Source of the DNA: Eucommia ulmoides
Lineage: Eukaryota > Streptophyta > Magnoliopsida > Garryales > Eucommiaceae
NCBI GenBank assembly: GCA_016647705.1
Contig: CM028329.1
Location: 15,029,910 to 15,093,909, forward strand
DNA: 64,000 bases
Reading direction: 5' to 3'
Shown one piece after another: positions 20,452 through 31,946 of the stretch; within the stretch, counting starts at the first letter, position 1, and each line of letters opens with the position of its first letter. The translations under genes and the position numbers were made by a program. Below the pieces are notes generated by a model. It saw only the letters and a list, made by a program, of their open reading frames with translations. It had not been told where the DNA came from and did not search any database.

Positions 20452-22111
20452 ATATGGGTAAAAAGTATAAGTGATGAAAGTGTCCTAAATATGCCTTCTA
20501 AATGATATGAGAAATAAATTTGCTAGATGGATGAAAAAAAATGTCTATTTTAAGTTTGGCTGATTAATTTAAAGAAATCCTGATTTGAAATTTTCTCAAA
20601 TTCTATGGTTATGAGAATCGAAAGAGGTTCGCGGAAATAATTTTGCTAGAATTAATCTTTTTGAAAAAGTGGAATTCCATGAAAAAATTTACCGAGGGAA
20701 GAGATTTTCTAAAACCAAACGTTTCTAAATTCCACTCAAGTCAGGGAATGGAAACAAAGCCACAAAAAACTCTTCCACGATTTATCAAATCGTCGGATTC
20801 ACCTTAAGATTCGTAAGAATTAATTCCTACAAACAAATATTTTATTATTTTTGGATTTTTGGATTTTTTTTTTCATTTTTAGGGTTTTGATAATAAGAAT
20901 AAAATAAAATCAAGAAAAAATACAAAAAAATAAATAATAAAAACATCTTTCACCTAACGGTCGGGAGTTAAGTTTAAACACGAGAAGTTCACCCCAGCGT
21001 TTTCATCAAATCATCGGACAACTTATTTTTTAAGTTTTTTCTCTTTATGAATTATAAACAAAATTAAATTGAAATAATACAGAAATAAAGAAAAAAAAAA
21101 TAGTAGGTGTGGATGTTCTCGTCTAAATTCTCCAAGGTTCAAATTGAGAATAGGGAAACCTCATCCCAGCGTTTTTCATCGAGTCATTGGACAATTAAAA
21201 ATAAAAAGCTTTGTAATTTAAATTATAGAGATATTTCAATAAACTAAAAAATAAAGAACAACATGCTTGTTCTAGGGCAAGAATTTCGATGCTCGGATTT
21301 TTTCTCTCTCGTAGACGGTTTCCCAAAAGGGCTTTCGATGAGAATCACTCTCTAAGGGGGTTTTTCTTTCAATTTCTAAATGAATAAATTAGGAGGGGGA
21401 GGAGGGTCCTATTTGTAGGAGAAGGTTGGGAGTGAAAAACACTAAGAAAACCCTAAAAATTAGATCTGGCCGCCCAAACCCAGCCCAAGTTGGACAGGGA
21501 AAGGGCAAATTTAGAATAAAAGGGCAAAAACAAAGCTTTTGTACACAGGGTGCATGAAAAACACGCTCCACTTTTTTCCTCTCTTCTCAGCTTGACACTT
21601 GGCAAAGGGCCTACCATTTTTTCTTTTCAACTTGTGTTTTTCGGCTGACACAGTATAGAGGGGACCTATTTTTATTCATTTTTTTTCATTCTCGTGTATT
21701 GTGCTTAGAAAGTTATATGGGGTCCACTCATTCTCTCTATCTCTCTCCTCCTATGCTCTCTCTCGGTCAAATTGGTGGTCCCCTTCCACATTTCCTATTC
21801 TCTTTTTCTTTATCTCTCTCTCTCCTCCCATTCTCTCTTTCTCTTAGGGCTTCTCTCTTTTTCTCTTCTCTCTCTATCTCTCTCTTTCTTCGATTTCAAT
21901 TTTACTCTCCTACTTTTTCCTTCTTTCAATTTCAAACCCCCATTTCTTTATTTTGATTTTTCTGTCTTTTTCTCTTCTTTTTCTTTATCAATTATTTTTG
22001 TATTTTGTATTTTCTAAAATAAAATAAAATTAAAAAAATTTAAATAGAGCAAAGTTAACTATAAAATAAAACATAAAAATTTTGCAGGGGGGTCAAAATG
22101 CATTGTCTACA
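19610..22111 (-). repeat. 5' LTR of the Tat/Ogre-like element
   Basis: A 2.5-kb partner of 11149-13557. It carries an uninterrupted run of 36 A at 20414-20449, where the other LTR has only a short split A run (about 11957-11970). Confidence 0.9.
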
Positions 22112-22116
22112 ACTTG

Positions 22117-22354
22117 TATTCCCATTATTTGTGATAGTGGAAATTTTGGGTGGATTTCGATTCAGTGGTTTTTACTCCTCGCATTGGGAAGGTTTTCCAC
22201 GTTAAAATCATTTGTCTCGTGTGATTGTGATTGTGATGTATAGATTCAAATATCACTCTAATTTAATTCCTACTATGTTCACACAAGAAAAGGATAAAAT
22301 TAATTTATGTTGCTTATTTGATTAATTTTTTGAGTAAGTTAATTTATCCCATCA
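22117..22354 (+). repeat. Copia 5' LTR, second part
   Basis: Resumes the LTR after the ACTTG duplication, matches 38886-39127 and ends CCCATCA. The primer-binding site follows three bases later. Confidence 0.9.
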
Positions 22355-22357
22355 AAA

Positions 22358-22370
22358 TGGTATCAAAGCA
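22358..22370 (+). promoter_or_regulatory. Copia primer-binding site
   Basis: TGGTATCAAAGCA, close to the TGGTATCAGAGC complement of the plant initiator methionine tRNA used by most Copia elements. Confidence 0.85.
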
Positions 22371-22403
22371 AAGTTGGTTTTTTCAAATATCTTGTGTTGA
22401 ACA

Positions 22404-23171
22404 ATGGAAGAAAATTTAAAGAGAATGGTTACTTTGAGTGGTTCTACTTATCACACTTGGAGAGGAGGAAGATCTTCTTTTTGTGAACGAACTACATTTA
22501 CTGGTATTTACCACTGAAAAGCCTGAAAATAAATCCGATGAAGAGTGGAACTTGCTACATCGGAAAGTATGTGGATACATTACACAATGGGTGGATGATA
22601 ATGTTTTAAACAACATTGATGGACAGAAACATGCCCGTACACTTTGGACTAAACTTGAGGAGTTGTATGCTAGGAAGACGGGAAACAATAAAATGTATTT
22701 GATACGTAAATTGATGAGTCTGAGATACGAAGACGGAACTCCATTAACAGACGACTTGAACACATTTTGGGAATTAATTAATTAATTAATTAGCTAGGTG
22801 GAATGGGCATCAAGTTTGATAAAGAGATTCGTGGGTTACGGTTACTTGGTACTTTTTTGAGCTCTTAGGAAACGTTCGAAACATCGATTTGTAATTTAGC
22901 TCCCGACAGTGTAATCAATATGAACTTTGCAAAGAACATTATTTTGAATAAAGAGATGAGAATAAAATCACATGGTTCTTCTTCAGAGTCAGATATCTTG
23001 GTTACAGAAAATAGGGGGAGAAGCAAGAGCAGAGATCCAAATAATAGATATCAAAGTAGAAACAAGTCCAACAAGTTCGCTAATGTGGAGTGTCATCATT
23101 GTGGCTTAAAGGGGCATATCAGAAAATACTGCAGAAAATTAAAGAAAAAAAAACAAAGAGAAATTGAATGA
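22404..23171 (+). pseudogene. Copia gag with zinc knuckle (fossil)
   Basis: Starts at ATG 22404 (MEENLKRMVTLSG). It shows Tork-type gag stretches such as KSDEEWNLLHRKVCGYI, ARTLWTKLEELYARKTGNN and MYLIRKLMSLRYEDGT. A retroviral-type knuckle CHHCGLKGHIRKYC (CX2CX4HX4C) is at 23091-23132. It would form the capsid and bind RNA; it is broken in several places. Confidence 0.9.
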
Positions 23172-23926
23172 TAAAAAGAACAATTAAGAAAATGGTGATG
23201 ATCGGGTTATCTCCACTACTACTTTCGAAGACTTTCTCGTTGTTTACGATGATGACATTATTAATCTTGTATGTCATGAGACCAATTAGGTCATTGATAG
23301 TAGTGCCTCTGTTCATGCTACATATCGAGAGGATTTCTTCACTTCCTATACCGCCGGTGACTTAGGGACAATGAAAATGGAAAATGATAGTTTGGAAAAA
23401 ATCATTGGCATTGGGGATGTGTGCTTGGAGACTAATAATGGTACAATGTTGGTCTTGAAAAATGTCAAACACATTCCAGATATCCGCTTGAATTTGATTT
23501 CTACAGTCAAGCTTGATGATGAAGGGTTTTGCAATACCTTCATTAATTTCCAATGGAAGCTCACTAAAGGTTCTATGGTTGTGGCTAGAGGGAAGAAGTG
23601 GTCTTCCTTATACTTTATGCAATCAAAGATCTCAAATTGCAACATCAATGTAGTGAAAAATAAAGGTAAAATTGAGCTTTGGCACAAGAAGCTTTGTCGC
23701 AGGAGTGAGAAAGGGTTAATGTTTTGGCCAAGAAGAATCTTCTTTTAGGAATGAATAATCCACCTTTGAAGAAGTGTGCTCATTTTTTAGTGGGAAAGCA
23801 AACCAGAGTAACCTTCAAGTAGTCATCTTCGTCAAGAAAATAAGGTACACTTAATTTAATATATTCATACGTTTGTCGTCCTATGAGAACAAAACTCTTG
23901 GTGGTGCTCTCTTTTTTGTGACTTTT
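23172..23926 (+). pseudogene. Copia protease, pre-integrase and start of integrase (fossil)
   Basis: The protease region shows VIDSSASVHATYRED and the downstream LKNVKHIPDIRLNLIS block. The pre-integrase block is ELWHKKLCRRSEKGL. The integrase start contains NKTLGGALFFVTFID and is cut at 23931 by the solo LTR. Decayed. Confidence 0.88.
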
Positions 23927-23931
23927 ATAGA

Positions 23932-25290
23932 TTATAGGTATAATTTACTTATCTATTTCCAAACCGAACATGTAAGTTTTCGAGTACGTTTATTATGTTT
24001 TTATTCTTTTTGGTATAAATCTAGTGTGGGGGTAAAATGGGATGAAAACGGATCAAAAATGATCAAATCGGATCAAGAACGGTGAGAAAACAAATATGGA
24101 GGCAATATTCCGAAAAGCAGCCACCGCCACAGCAGTGAATATGTAGAAAGGCACCTAAAACTACTAAAAGCCCACCACCGCGGTAGTGAAACTGTAGAAA
24201 GGTCCCTACACCCACCGCTTCATCCACCGCTGCGGCGAAGATTAAACCAACATACCCACCACCAAGACAGTGGGATGCGGTCACTCTGTACCAGATTTAG
24301 GATATTTTTTAGATATTTTTTGTTCCCTATTTTTCTTATCCTCTCCTCTCATCTAGCCATAAGAGACGCCTTAGGACTTAGTATATTTTAAGAGTGCTTT
24401 AGGGAGGGTTTAACCAATCTGAAGGAGAATAACACGTTGCGAATAAGGAGAAGCGATTTCGAAGCATTTTTAGAAGCAAATCTTCGGACTACGGCTAAGT
24501 TTCTTTCGTTTCTTCTTCGTTTTCTTAACTTCAGTAGGTTGTTGAGCATGTTTAGCTCATTTTTCATTATATAAACGGTTATGGCCATGAGCTAAACGGA
24601 TTTTGTCTAGGTATTAATATAAATTTATTAAAAGGTTGTTTGTTTAAGTTAGTGTTTCGTTTATGGTTGTTCTTCGCTATTTTTATTGTGTTTACCGTTA
24701 TTCTTTAATATTATGCTTGTTAAGATAATTAGAGAATACAAGGTTTGACACTCAGGAGAGGTAACCCCGAATTCGGATTAGGGTAAACACAACGTGACGA
24801 TCCAATAACCCGAGAGGGAGTTGGAAAGTGTGCAATTAATAACGTTGAGGCGAGACTCATGTGACATAGTGTTGTTAAGACGTTGAGGAGGACTTCTTCG
24901 TTGACGCAAAGTCGTATATTCGCTCGTCTTACACTTGGGAGAGGTGGCGAGTGAGTTTACGAACCGAGATTGTTGGATCAGTTGAACGCCGTTATTATAA
25001 ACTAAACGAGACCAAACACGTTTTTGTAAATAAAGTTAATCCCTAGGCAATATTTTCTCTAAACATCTCAATATAATATTAGTATCAGTAGATTCATTAA
25101 CTTAGTATTAGTATTATTAATTATAAATGCATTTTTATCACCTAGATAAAATTAGGTTATGACAATTACGGTACTCGATAATAATCTCAACCATTCTCTG
25201 TGGACATGATACCCTTACTCTCCCCATCTATACTAAAACTTGACTCGTACACTTACGGTGAAAGTGGTGTGTTTTAATTACGAGCCACCA
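23932..25290 (+). mobile_element. Athila-like solo LTR in the Copia integrase
   Basis: 1359 bp, starting TTATAGGTATAATTTAC (TGATAGGTG in sister copies) and ending GAGCCACCA. It is flanked by a perfect ATAGA duplication (23927-23931 and 25291-25295). It aligns with the LTRs at 27559 and 36845 and contains the CCACCACCGCGG-type palindrome cluster (about 24118-24270). There is no internal region. Confidence 0.9.
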
Positions 25291-25295
25291 ATAGA

Positions 25296-26060
25296 TGATT
25301 ACTCAAGGAAGTTATGGGTTTATACCTTGAAGACGAAAGATCAAGTGCTCGATGTGTTCAAACAATTCCAGGCCACAATTGAGAGACACACTAGGAAGAA
25401 ACTAAAGTGTATCAGAACAAATAATAGGGGTGAGTATTTGGGTCCCTTTGATGATTACTGTAGACAACAAGGCATTCATTACCAAAAGACACCTCTAAAG
25501 ACTCCTTAGTTGAATGGTTTGGCAGAGAGAATGAACAGAACATTAGTTAAAAGGGTGAGATATTTACTTTCACAAGCAAAGTTGCTAAGATCTTTTTGGG
25601 GTAAGGCTTTGAGCACAGTTGTACATGTGTTTAATCTTACACCATGTGTTCCTTTAAAGTTTGATGTTCTAGATAAAGTTTTGTCAATGAAGGAAGTTAC
25701 TTACAATCACTTACATGTCTTTGGATGCAAGCTTTTGTGCACATTCCCAAATATAAGAGGTCCAAATTTGATGTCAAAATGCAACAATGCATATTTATTG
25801 GATATGACCAAGATGAGTTCGGTTACATGTTTTATGAGTCAGTATAGAAGAAACTTGTCAGAAGCTGAGATGTTGTGTTCATGGAAGACCAGACCATGCG
25901 GGATATCGAGAAGATTGATAAAACAGTACCTCAAAACTATGATGACTTAATGGACTTGGATCCAGTTCCTCTGATCCATGTGCCAACGCCAGTTAGAGAT
26001 GATATTTAAGACAATCATATGAATTTAGATGATCCAAATGTCTCCTTAGAGGATGAGACT
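25296..26060 (+). pseudogene. Copia integrase core and C-terminal part (fossil)
   Basis: Shows SRKLWVYTLKTKDQVLDVF, KLKCIRTNNRGEYLG (where the family has SDNGGEY), LNGLAERMNRTLVKRVRYLL, SFWGKALSTVVHVFNLTP and YNHLHVFGC. These are Tnt1/Tork-like integrase blocks. The region is decayed. Confidence 0.9.
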
Positions 26061-26079
26061 AATCATGAGTATCTTAATT

Positions 26080-27210
26080 AGTTGCAAGTACTACAAACAC
26101 CAACAAAAATTCGACTCAGAAGGTCTACCGGAGATCGACATTGTTCTACTCGATATTCTACAAACGAGTACATGTTGTTGACTCAAGAGGGAGAATCTGA
26201 GTGTTATGATGAAGCTATGGAAGATAAACATAAGAGAGAGTGGATTGAAACTATGCAAGATGAGATACAATCATTGTATGAGAACCACACTTTTGAATTG
26301 GTGAAGTTACCTAAAAACAAAAGAGTTTTAAAAAATAGGTAGGTTTACAGGATAAAACAGGATAAACATGCTTTATAGCGTTGATACAAAGCTGAACTAG
26401 TTGTCAAAGGATTCAACCAGAGAAAATACATCGATTTTTAAGAGATTTTCACTGCACTTGTGAAAATGTCTTTTATTCGTGTTGTTCTTGGCTTAACAGC
26501 AAGCCTAGACTTAGAGATTGAGAAAAATGATGTGAAAATTGCTTTCTTTCATGGTGCCTTGGAGAAAGAGATTTATATGGAGAAACCAGAGGCTTCAGGG
26601 CAAAAGGAAAAGAGAATCATGTGTGTCAGCAGAAGAAAAGTTTCTATGGTTTGAAATAGGCACCTAGACAATGGTATAAGAATTTTGAGTCAGTTATGGA
26701 GGAGCGAGGAAACACGAAGACTACCTTAGATCACTTTGTATTTGTGCAGAAATTCAGTGATGGTGATTTTATCATATTATTTCTCTATGTCGATGACATG
26801 TTGATTGTTGGAACAAATTCCTAGAGAATTGATAAATGAAGAAACAGTTAAGTAGGACCTTTTCTATGAAGGACTTGGTGCCCCCAAAAAAGATTTTTGG
26901 TATTCGAATTTATCAAGATATAAAAGAGAAAAAATTATTTACGTCACAGGAACAGTACATCGAAAAAGTACATGAAATATTCAAAATGAATAAGACTAAA
27001 GTGGTTAGTTCCCCTCTTGATACTCACTTTAAGCCAAGCACTAAGCAGTGTCCTTCTACAAACAAAGAAAAAGAAGACATGCAAAGAGTTCCATAGTTGG
27101 AAGTTTAATGTATGCAATGGTTTGCACGAGGCCAGATCTAGCTCATGCAGTTGGTGTAGTTGAACGATTTCTTTCAAATCTGGGAAGAAAGAATTGAGAT
27201 GCAGTAACAT
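26080..27210 (+). pseudogene. Copia reverse transcriptase (fossil)
   Basis: Begins with RRSTGDRHCSTRYSTNEYML and EAMEDKHKREWIETMQDEI, followed by LEIEKNDVKIAFFHGAL, the catalytic box FLYVDDMLIVG (about 26780-26812) and GIRIYQDIKEKKLFTSQEQY. Copia order and signature are clear. Broken in several places. Confidence 0.9.
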
Positions 27211-27553
27211 GGATAATGAGGTATCTTCGAGGCACTTCCAAGCCGAGACTTAGTTTTAGAAATAGAAAGCTAGTGCTAGTTAGCTACACAGATGCAGATA
27301 TGGATACTTGTAAGTCTACTTCAAGTTATTCAATTACTTTTACAGGTGGGGTTGTTTCGTGGCAGTCAAGGTTACAAAAATGCATTGCACTTTTAACAAC
27401 AAATACAGAATTCATTGCAGCTACAGAACCCTTCAAAGAGTTGCTATGGATGAAGAAGTTCTTGATAGAACTTGGCCTCAACCAGGAGCAATATGTGTTA
27501 TTCTGCAATAATCAAAGTGCTATCCATTTAGCGAAAAACTCTACATTTCATTC
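27211..27553 (+). pseudogene. Copia RNase H, main part (fossil)
   Basis: Shows MRYLRGTSKPRLSF, SYTDADMDTCKSTSSY, GGVVSWQSRLQKCIALLTT, TEFIAATEPFKELLWMKKF and FCNNQSAIHLAKNSTFHSR. It is cut at 27558 by the Athila-like element. The remaining end of the region lies at 38257-38449. Confidence 0.9.
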
Positions 27554-27558
27554 GAGGT

Positions 27559-28407
27559 TAATAGGTGTAATTTACCTATCTATTTTCAAACCGAACTTGT
27601 TAGTTTTCGAATATGTTTATTATGTTTTAATACATTTTTATTATTTTTGGAATAAATCAGGTGTGTGGGGTGTACAGGGATGAAAACGGATCAATAACGA
27701 TCAAATTGGATCAAGAACAGTGGAAGAAATTTGGGAAAACAAGCAAAATAGCAAAATTCAGAACCTGCAGCCCATCTTCGCGGTGGTTAAGATGCAGAGA
27801 AGGCCCTAAAGTTGTTGAAAACCCACCACCGTAGCGGTGAGATCTACCACCGCGGAGATGAAAGAAAATGAGGTCTCTGCTCCAACCGCTGCATCCACCA
27901 CCGAGGCTGTAACCAAACCGATATACCCACCGTCGTAGCAGTCACTCTGCACACATTTTAAATATTTATTTAGATATTTTTTACTCCCTATATCTTCTCC
28001 TCTTCTCTCTTTTGGCCAAAGGAGACCCCTTAGAGTTTATGATATTTTGAGAGTGTTTTGGGGAGTGCTCAACCAAATCTGAATGAGAAGAACACGTTGC
28101 GAAGAAGGAGAACCGATTATTGAATGGTTTTAGTGTCAATTCTTCAGACAATAGCTAAGTTTCTTTCTTTTCTTTCTTTATTTTCTTAACTTCGGTAGTT
28201 TATTGAGAATGTTTAGCTATTTTTTATTGTATAAAAGGTTATGACCATGAGCTAAATGGATTTTCTAGAAATTAATAATATTTATGAAATTGTTGTTTAT
28301 TTGTGTTGTCTTTCGTTAATGGTTGTTCTTCGTTATTTGATTGTATTTACTGTTATTTTTTAATTATATGCTCGTTTAGATATATAGAGAATACGGGGTT
28401 TGAATCT
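27559..28407 (+). repeat. Athila-like 5' LTR, first part
   Basis: Aligns with 36845-37681. It carries CCGCGG-centred palindromes near 27775-27935. It is interrupted before ACACT by the inner element. Confidence 0.9.
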
Positions 28408-30112
28408 TGATAGGTGTAAATTATCTACGTATTTCCAATCCGAATTTGTTAGTTTTCGAGTACGTTTATAGTTATTTTTATATGTTTTAATATGTTTTTA
28501 TATTTTTTGTATAAATCGGGTGTGTGAAGCAAAAAGATAGGAAACTGGAGCGAAAATGATGAGATCGAACCAAAGGCGAGTCGAAGTTACGGTGGATAAA
28601 CAAGCAAAGAGGCAAAAATATGAAGGAAGCCCACAGCCGAGGCGTCCAGACCTCCGCCTAGGCAGTGAAGATGATGAGAATGACAAAAAGCTACTGACAG
28701 CCCACTGCCTAGGCAGGAAATTCCTCCGCCTAGGTGGAAACCCCAATAGAAACATTTCCAAGTCCACTGCCTACTTCTTCGCCTAGGCGATCACCAAACC
28801 TGCAAAGTCGGTACAGGTGTTGTAACTTCAAGGCTATTTTGGACTATTATGAAATCCAATTTTGGAAATACTCAAAACAAGAAAGTTGTATATTATTTTC
28901 TTTTATTTCCATAGGTTTTTGAATCACCTCAATCAGAGTTTGGATGAAGAAGTTACAGCCAAAACAAAATTGAAAACCTGCAGTAACTTCACCTAGGCGA
29001 ATTTTTCTACGCCTAGGTGAATTTCCAGCAGAAAGTTAACCGACTTAACTTCGCCTACGTGAATTTTCTTCGCCTAGGCGAAAATCCTGCAGCACAGCCT
29101 TGATATTTATGAGATCTTTTGAGATCTTCCGGACATTATTTTTCCCTTCTCTCCTCCTCTCTTCCCTCTCTTCAGACCTTAAGGCCTTAGGCCATATTTT
29201 AGGAGTAGGATTAGGAATTCTTTAGGGAGAGATCTCAACCCGAGGTGGAGGATGAAGAGGGAAGCGATCGGTGGACGTTTCTAGCGGCAAATCTTCGGAT
29301 ATCGACTAAGTTGCTCATTTTTTCTCTTTATTTTCTTCATTTTGTAGTTGTTGAGCATGTTTAGCTCATTTTACATTGTATAAATGGTTATGTCCATGAG
29401 TTAAACATAGATTGTAATAGGGATTAACGTATTATTTATGAAAATGTACTTTTGGTTGAATTTTTGTTTCGTTTATGGTTGTTCCTTATAATTTCGATTG
29501 TGTTGCCGTGTTTTCTATGATTATATGATAGTTTAGATATATTGAGAATACGGGGTTTGACACTCGGGAGAGGTAACCCCGGATTCAGATTAGGGTTAAC
29601 ACAACACGATAATCTAACGACCCAGGAGGGTGTTAAAAAGTGTGCAATCGATGACGTTGGGGCGAGACTCACGTGACCTAGAGTCGTTAAGATATCGAAG
29701 GGGACTTCGGCGTTGACACAAAGTCATGTATTCCCCCGTCTTACACTCGAAAGAGGTGGCGAGAGAGTTTACGAACCGAGATTGTCCGATACGCCGAACG
29801 CCGTTAATGTTAACTAAAACGAAATCAAACGTATTTAAATAAATAAAGTTAATCCTTAGGCAATCTACTCCCCTAAACAATCTCAAATTAGTATTTATAG
29901 TATACTTAACTTAATTAGTATTTTAGTTTAGTATTAGTATTAAATCAAATTCTATTTTTAGCGCCTAGATAAAATTAGGTTATGACAATCGCGATACTCG
30001 ATAGTAACAACACCAATCCCTGTGGATACGATACCCAACCGAAAGGTCCACTATGCTAAAACTTGATCCGTACACTTGCGGTGAAAGTGGCAGCGATTAT
30101 TTAGCAGCCACA
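28408..30112 (+). repeat. 5' LTR of the young Athila-like element
   Basis: Starts TGATAGGTGTAAATTATC and ends GCAGCCACA. It contains about ten GCCTAGGC-type palindromes between 28630 and 29090. Confidence 0.92.
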
Positions 30113-31946
30113 AGTTTTTGGCGCCGTTTCCGGGGATTGTCTTGTTGATTACTATCGATATTGGGAGTAAATAACTTGATTTTAATCTAGGAATTTTTGT
30201 ATATAATTTTCATTTATAGTTTTATTTTTGTTTCCGGGAAGATGGTTGAAGATCTTAGATCGACAGGTGCTCTTGCGGTTCGATCATTGAATATCTCGCC
30301 AATCTTAAGGGAATGTGTCGGGCCGAGGACATTAAACCAAGCACTTCTTGGGAGGCAACCTAGGGTCACAAATAATTTAGATACATCTCCATCAATTTGA
30401 GTCGGAGGCGAGATCCTCTCGCCTCCTAGGTATGTGTTCTAAACCCCCATCTTCAATATCATGCTATATACTGTCATTGGGATCACTGACGGCTTGTTTG
30501 GACGCCACTTGTGTTGAGTTGGTGGTCATGTGTAGTATGTTTTAGTATGTGTATATGTTTTTAGTTAAATTTTACTGTTTTTATCGTTTGCATGCTTGTT
30601 TAGGATTAGTTTGTTTGGTTTAGTTGTTGTTTTGTGCTGCGTTTTGACGTCATCTAGGCCTAGACCCGATGATGATTCTGTCCCCTGATTGTTTTGAGGT
30701 CGATCGTAAAGCTCATTCATGTATGTTTTGTGTGCTTGACATATCGTCTCAGTAAAAGTTATTGTGGATCCTAAATGCACGAGCACGTAAACGCAATATA
30801 GCACTATCTTATTGATTTGAAACCGATTATCCTTCACTCAATTTTATGACAATAGGGATTCTAGAACTTGATTTAGGGGAAATTTGAGGCGAAATCCTAG
30901 GCGAGGTTGTTTAGGAGATATGATTTAGGCAATCATTTGATCGCTTGAGCCTTTTGAAGCCTACCATACAATATCATTATCCCTCGTTACCCTGTCGAAG
31001 CCTAATAGCCGTTTCAATTCTGAATACTTAACAAATACCATAGCCGATTGAACTTTTTCCAAACCTACATCGCTAAACTGAAGGCACAATTAGAGTGAAT
31101 CAAGTTAGCATTTCACTACTTGATGTGAGCGGTTGGGTTTAGGCCGAAATTCTAATGAGTTCGGTATTCGAGTACTCGCTTGTTGTTTGTCATTCATATT
31201 ATTTGCACATTCCTAAGGTTATAAGAATTCAAATACATTTTGGGGTGTGTTACTTAATCATTTTTGTACACTCTTAAAATTGTAGAAATTCGAATGAGTT
31301 TGGGGGTGTGTTTAAAAAAAAAAAAAATCATTTCTTTTTGACAAGACAAGTGAGTACAACATTCTTAAATGCTTGTTCAGGGTTGTTTTTAAATAAACTA
31401 TGGGGTTTCGAGTGTGAGTGTGCCAAGCGATGTGCCTCGGGTAATGTTAAGTTAACGACGTTAACCTATTTTCTATTCCAAAATACCCTTGGCCATTATT
31501 CCAAAACCGAACCAAGCCCTACTGATCTTCATGAACCTCTGAGCCTACATTAGTGGAGAATAGATCCCAGGTCAGGCGTATGGATTGCCTATACCTTAAA
31601 GATTTTAGTCATGATCTTTATTTAGGGATAATCTCATCTAATCAATGGATAGTAGTATAATTGAGTTTAATCACACACACTTAAACAGGATCTAGAATGG
31701 CGCTTACTATTTTTTAACGTCGAAATTCTGGAACACCACATGGTGTGATTTATGCTTGAACTTGATAGGATTAGGGGCCGATGAGGGAAAATAAATTCGG
31801 CCGGTAGATGATAATCAAAACTTACACATTTTTGTTTTTAATATTTTTCGTTTGTAGTTTTTAATTTCGTAATTAGTTTGTATATTTTCTCGTATTGTGT
31901 GAGTGTTTTGTTCGAGAACTAGCAAAATTCTGAGTTTTGGGGTATT
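30113..31946 (+). other. Short internal region of the young Athila-like element
   Basis: After the PBS, an ORF beginning MVEDLRSTGALAVRS (30242) passes into a LNQALLGRQPRVTNN-like stretch that normally lies at the end of Athila coding sequence, so most gag and pol sequence is absent. The rest is non-coding and is shared with the other two Athila-like elements, for example TGTGTGCTTGACATATCG (about 30730). Confidence 0.7.

Larger units (their letters stand above)
11149..22111 (-). mobile_element. Tat/Ogre-like non-autonomous Gypsy element carrying only gag (fossil)
   Basis: Flanked by a perfect ACTTG duplication (11144-11148 and 22112-22116) inside the Copia 5' LTR. Element orientation is minus: its 5' LTR is 19610-22111 and its 3' LTR is 11149-13557, starting TGTAGACAA and ending GCATCA. 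Next to the 5' LTR the internal region reads GAGACTCCACTGGGGAATA, a primer-site region typical of plant Tat/Ogre elements, and an A/G-rich tract abuts the 3' LTR (13558-13571). Gag-like remnants are present, but I saw no protease, RT or integrase, and about 2.5 kb of non-coding DNA with an 18-unit repeat takes their place. It resembles gag-only 'TR-GAG' elements and was presumably moved by a relative. A solo LTR sits inside gag. The LTRs differ visibly, so it is not recent. Confidence 0.88.
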
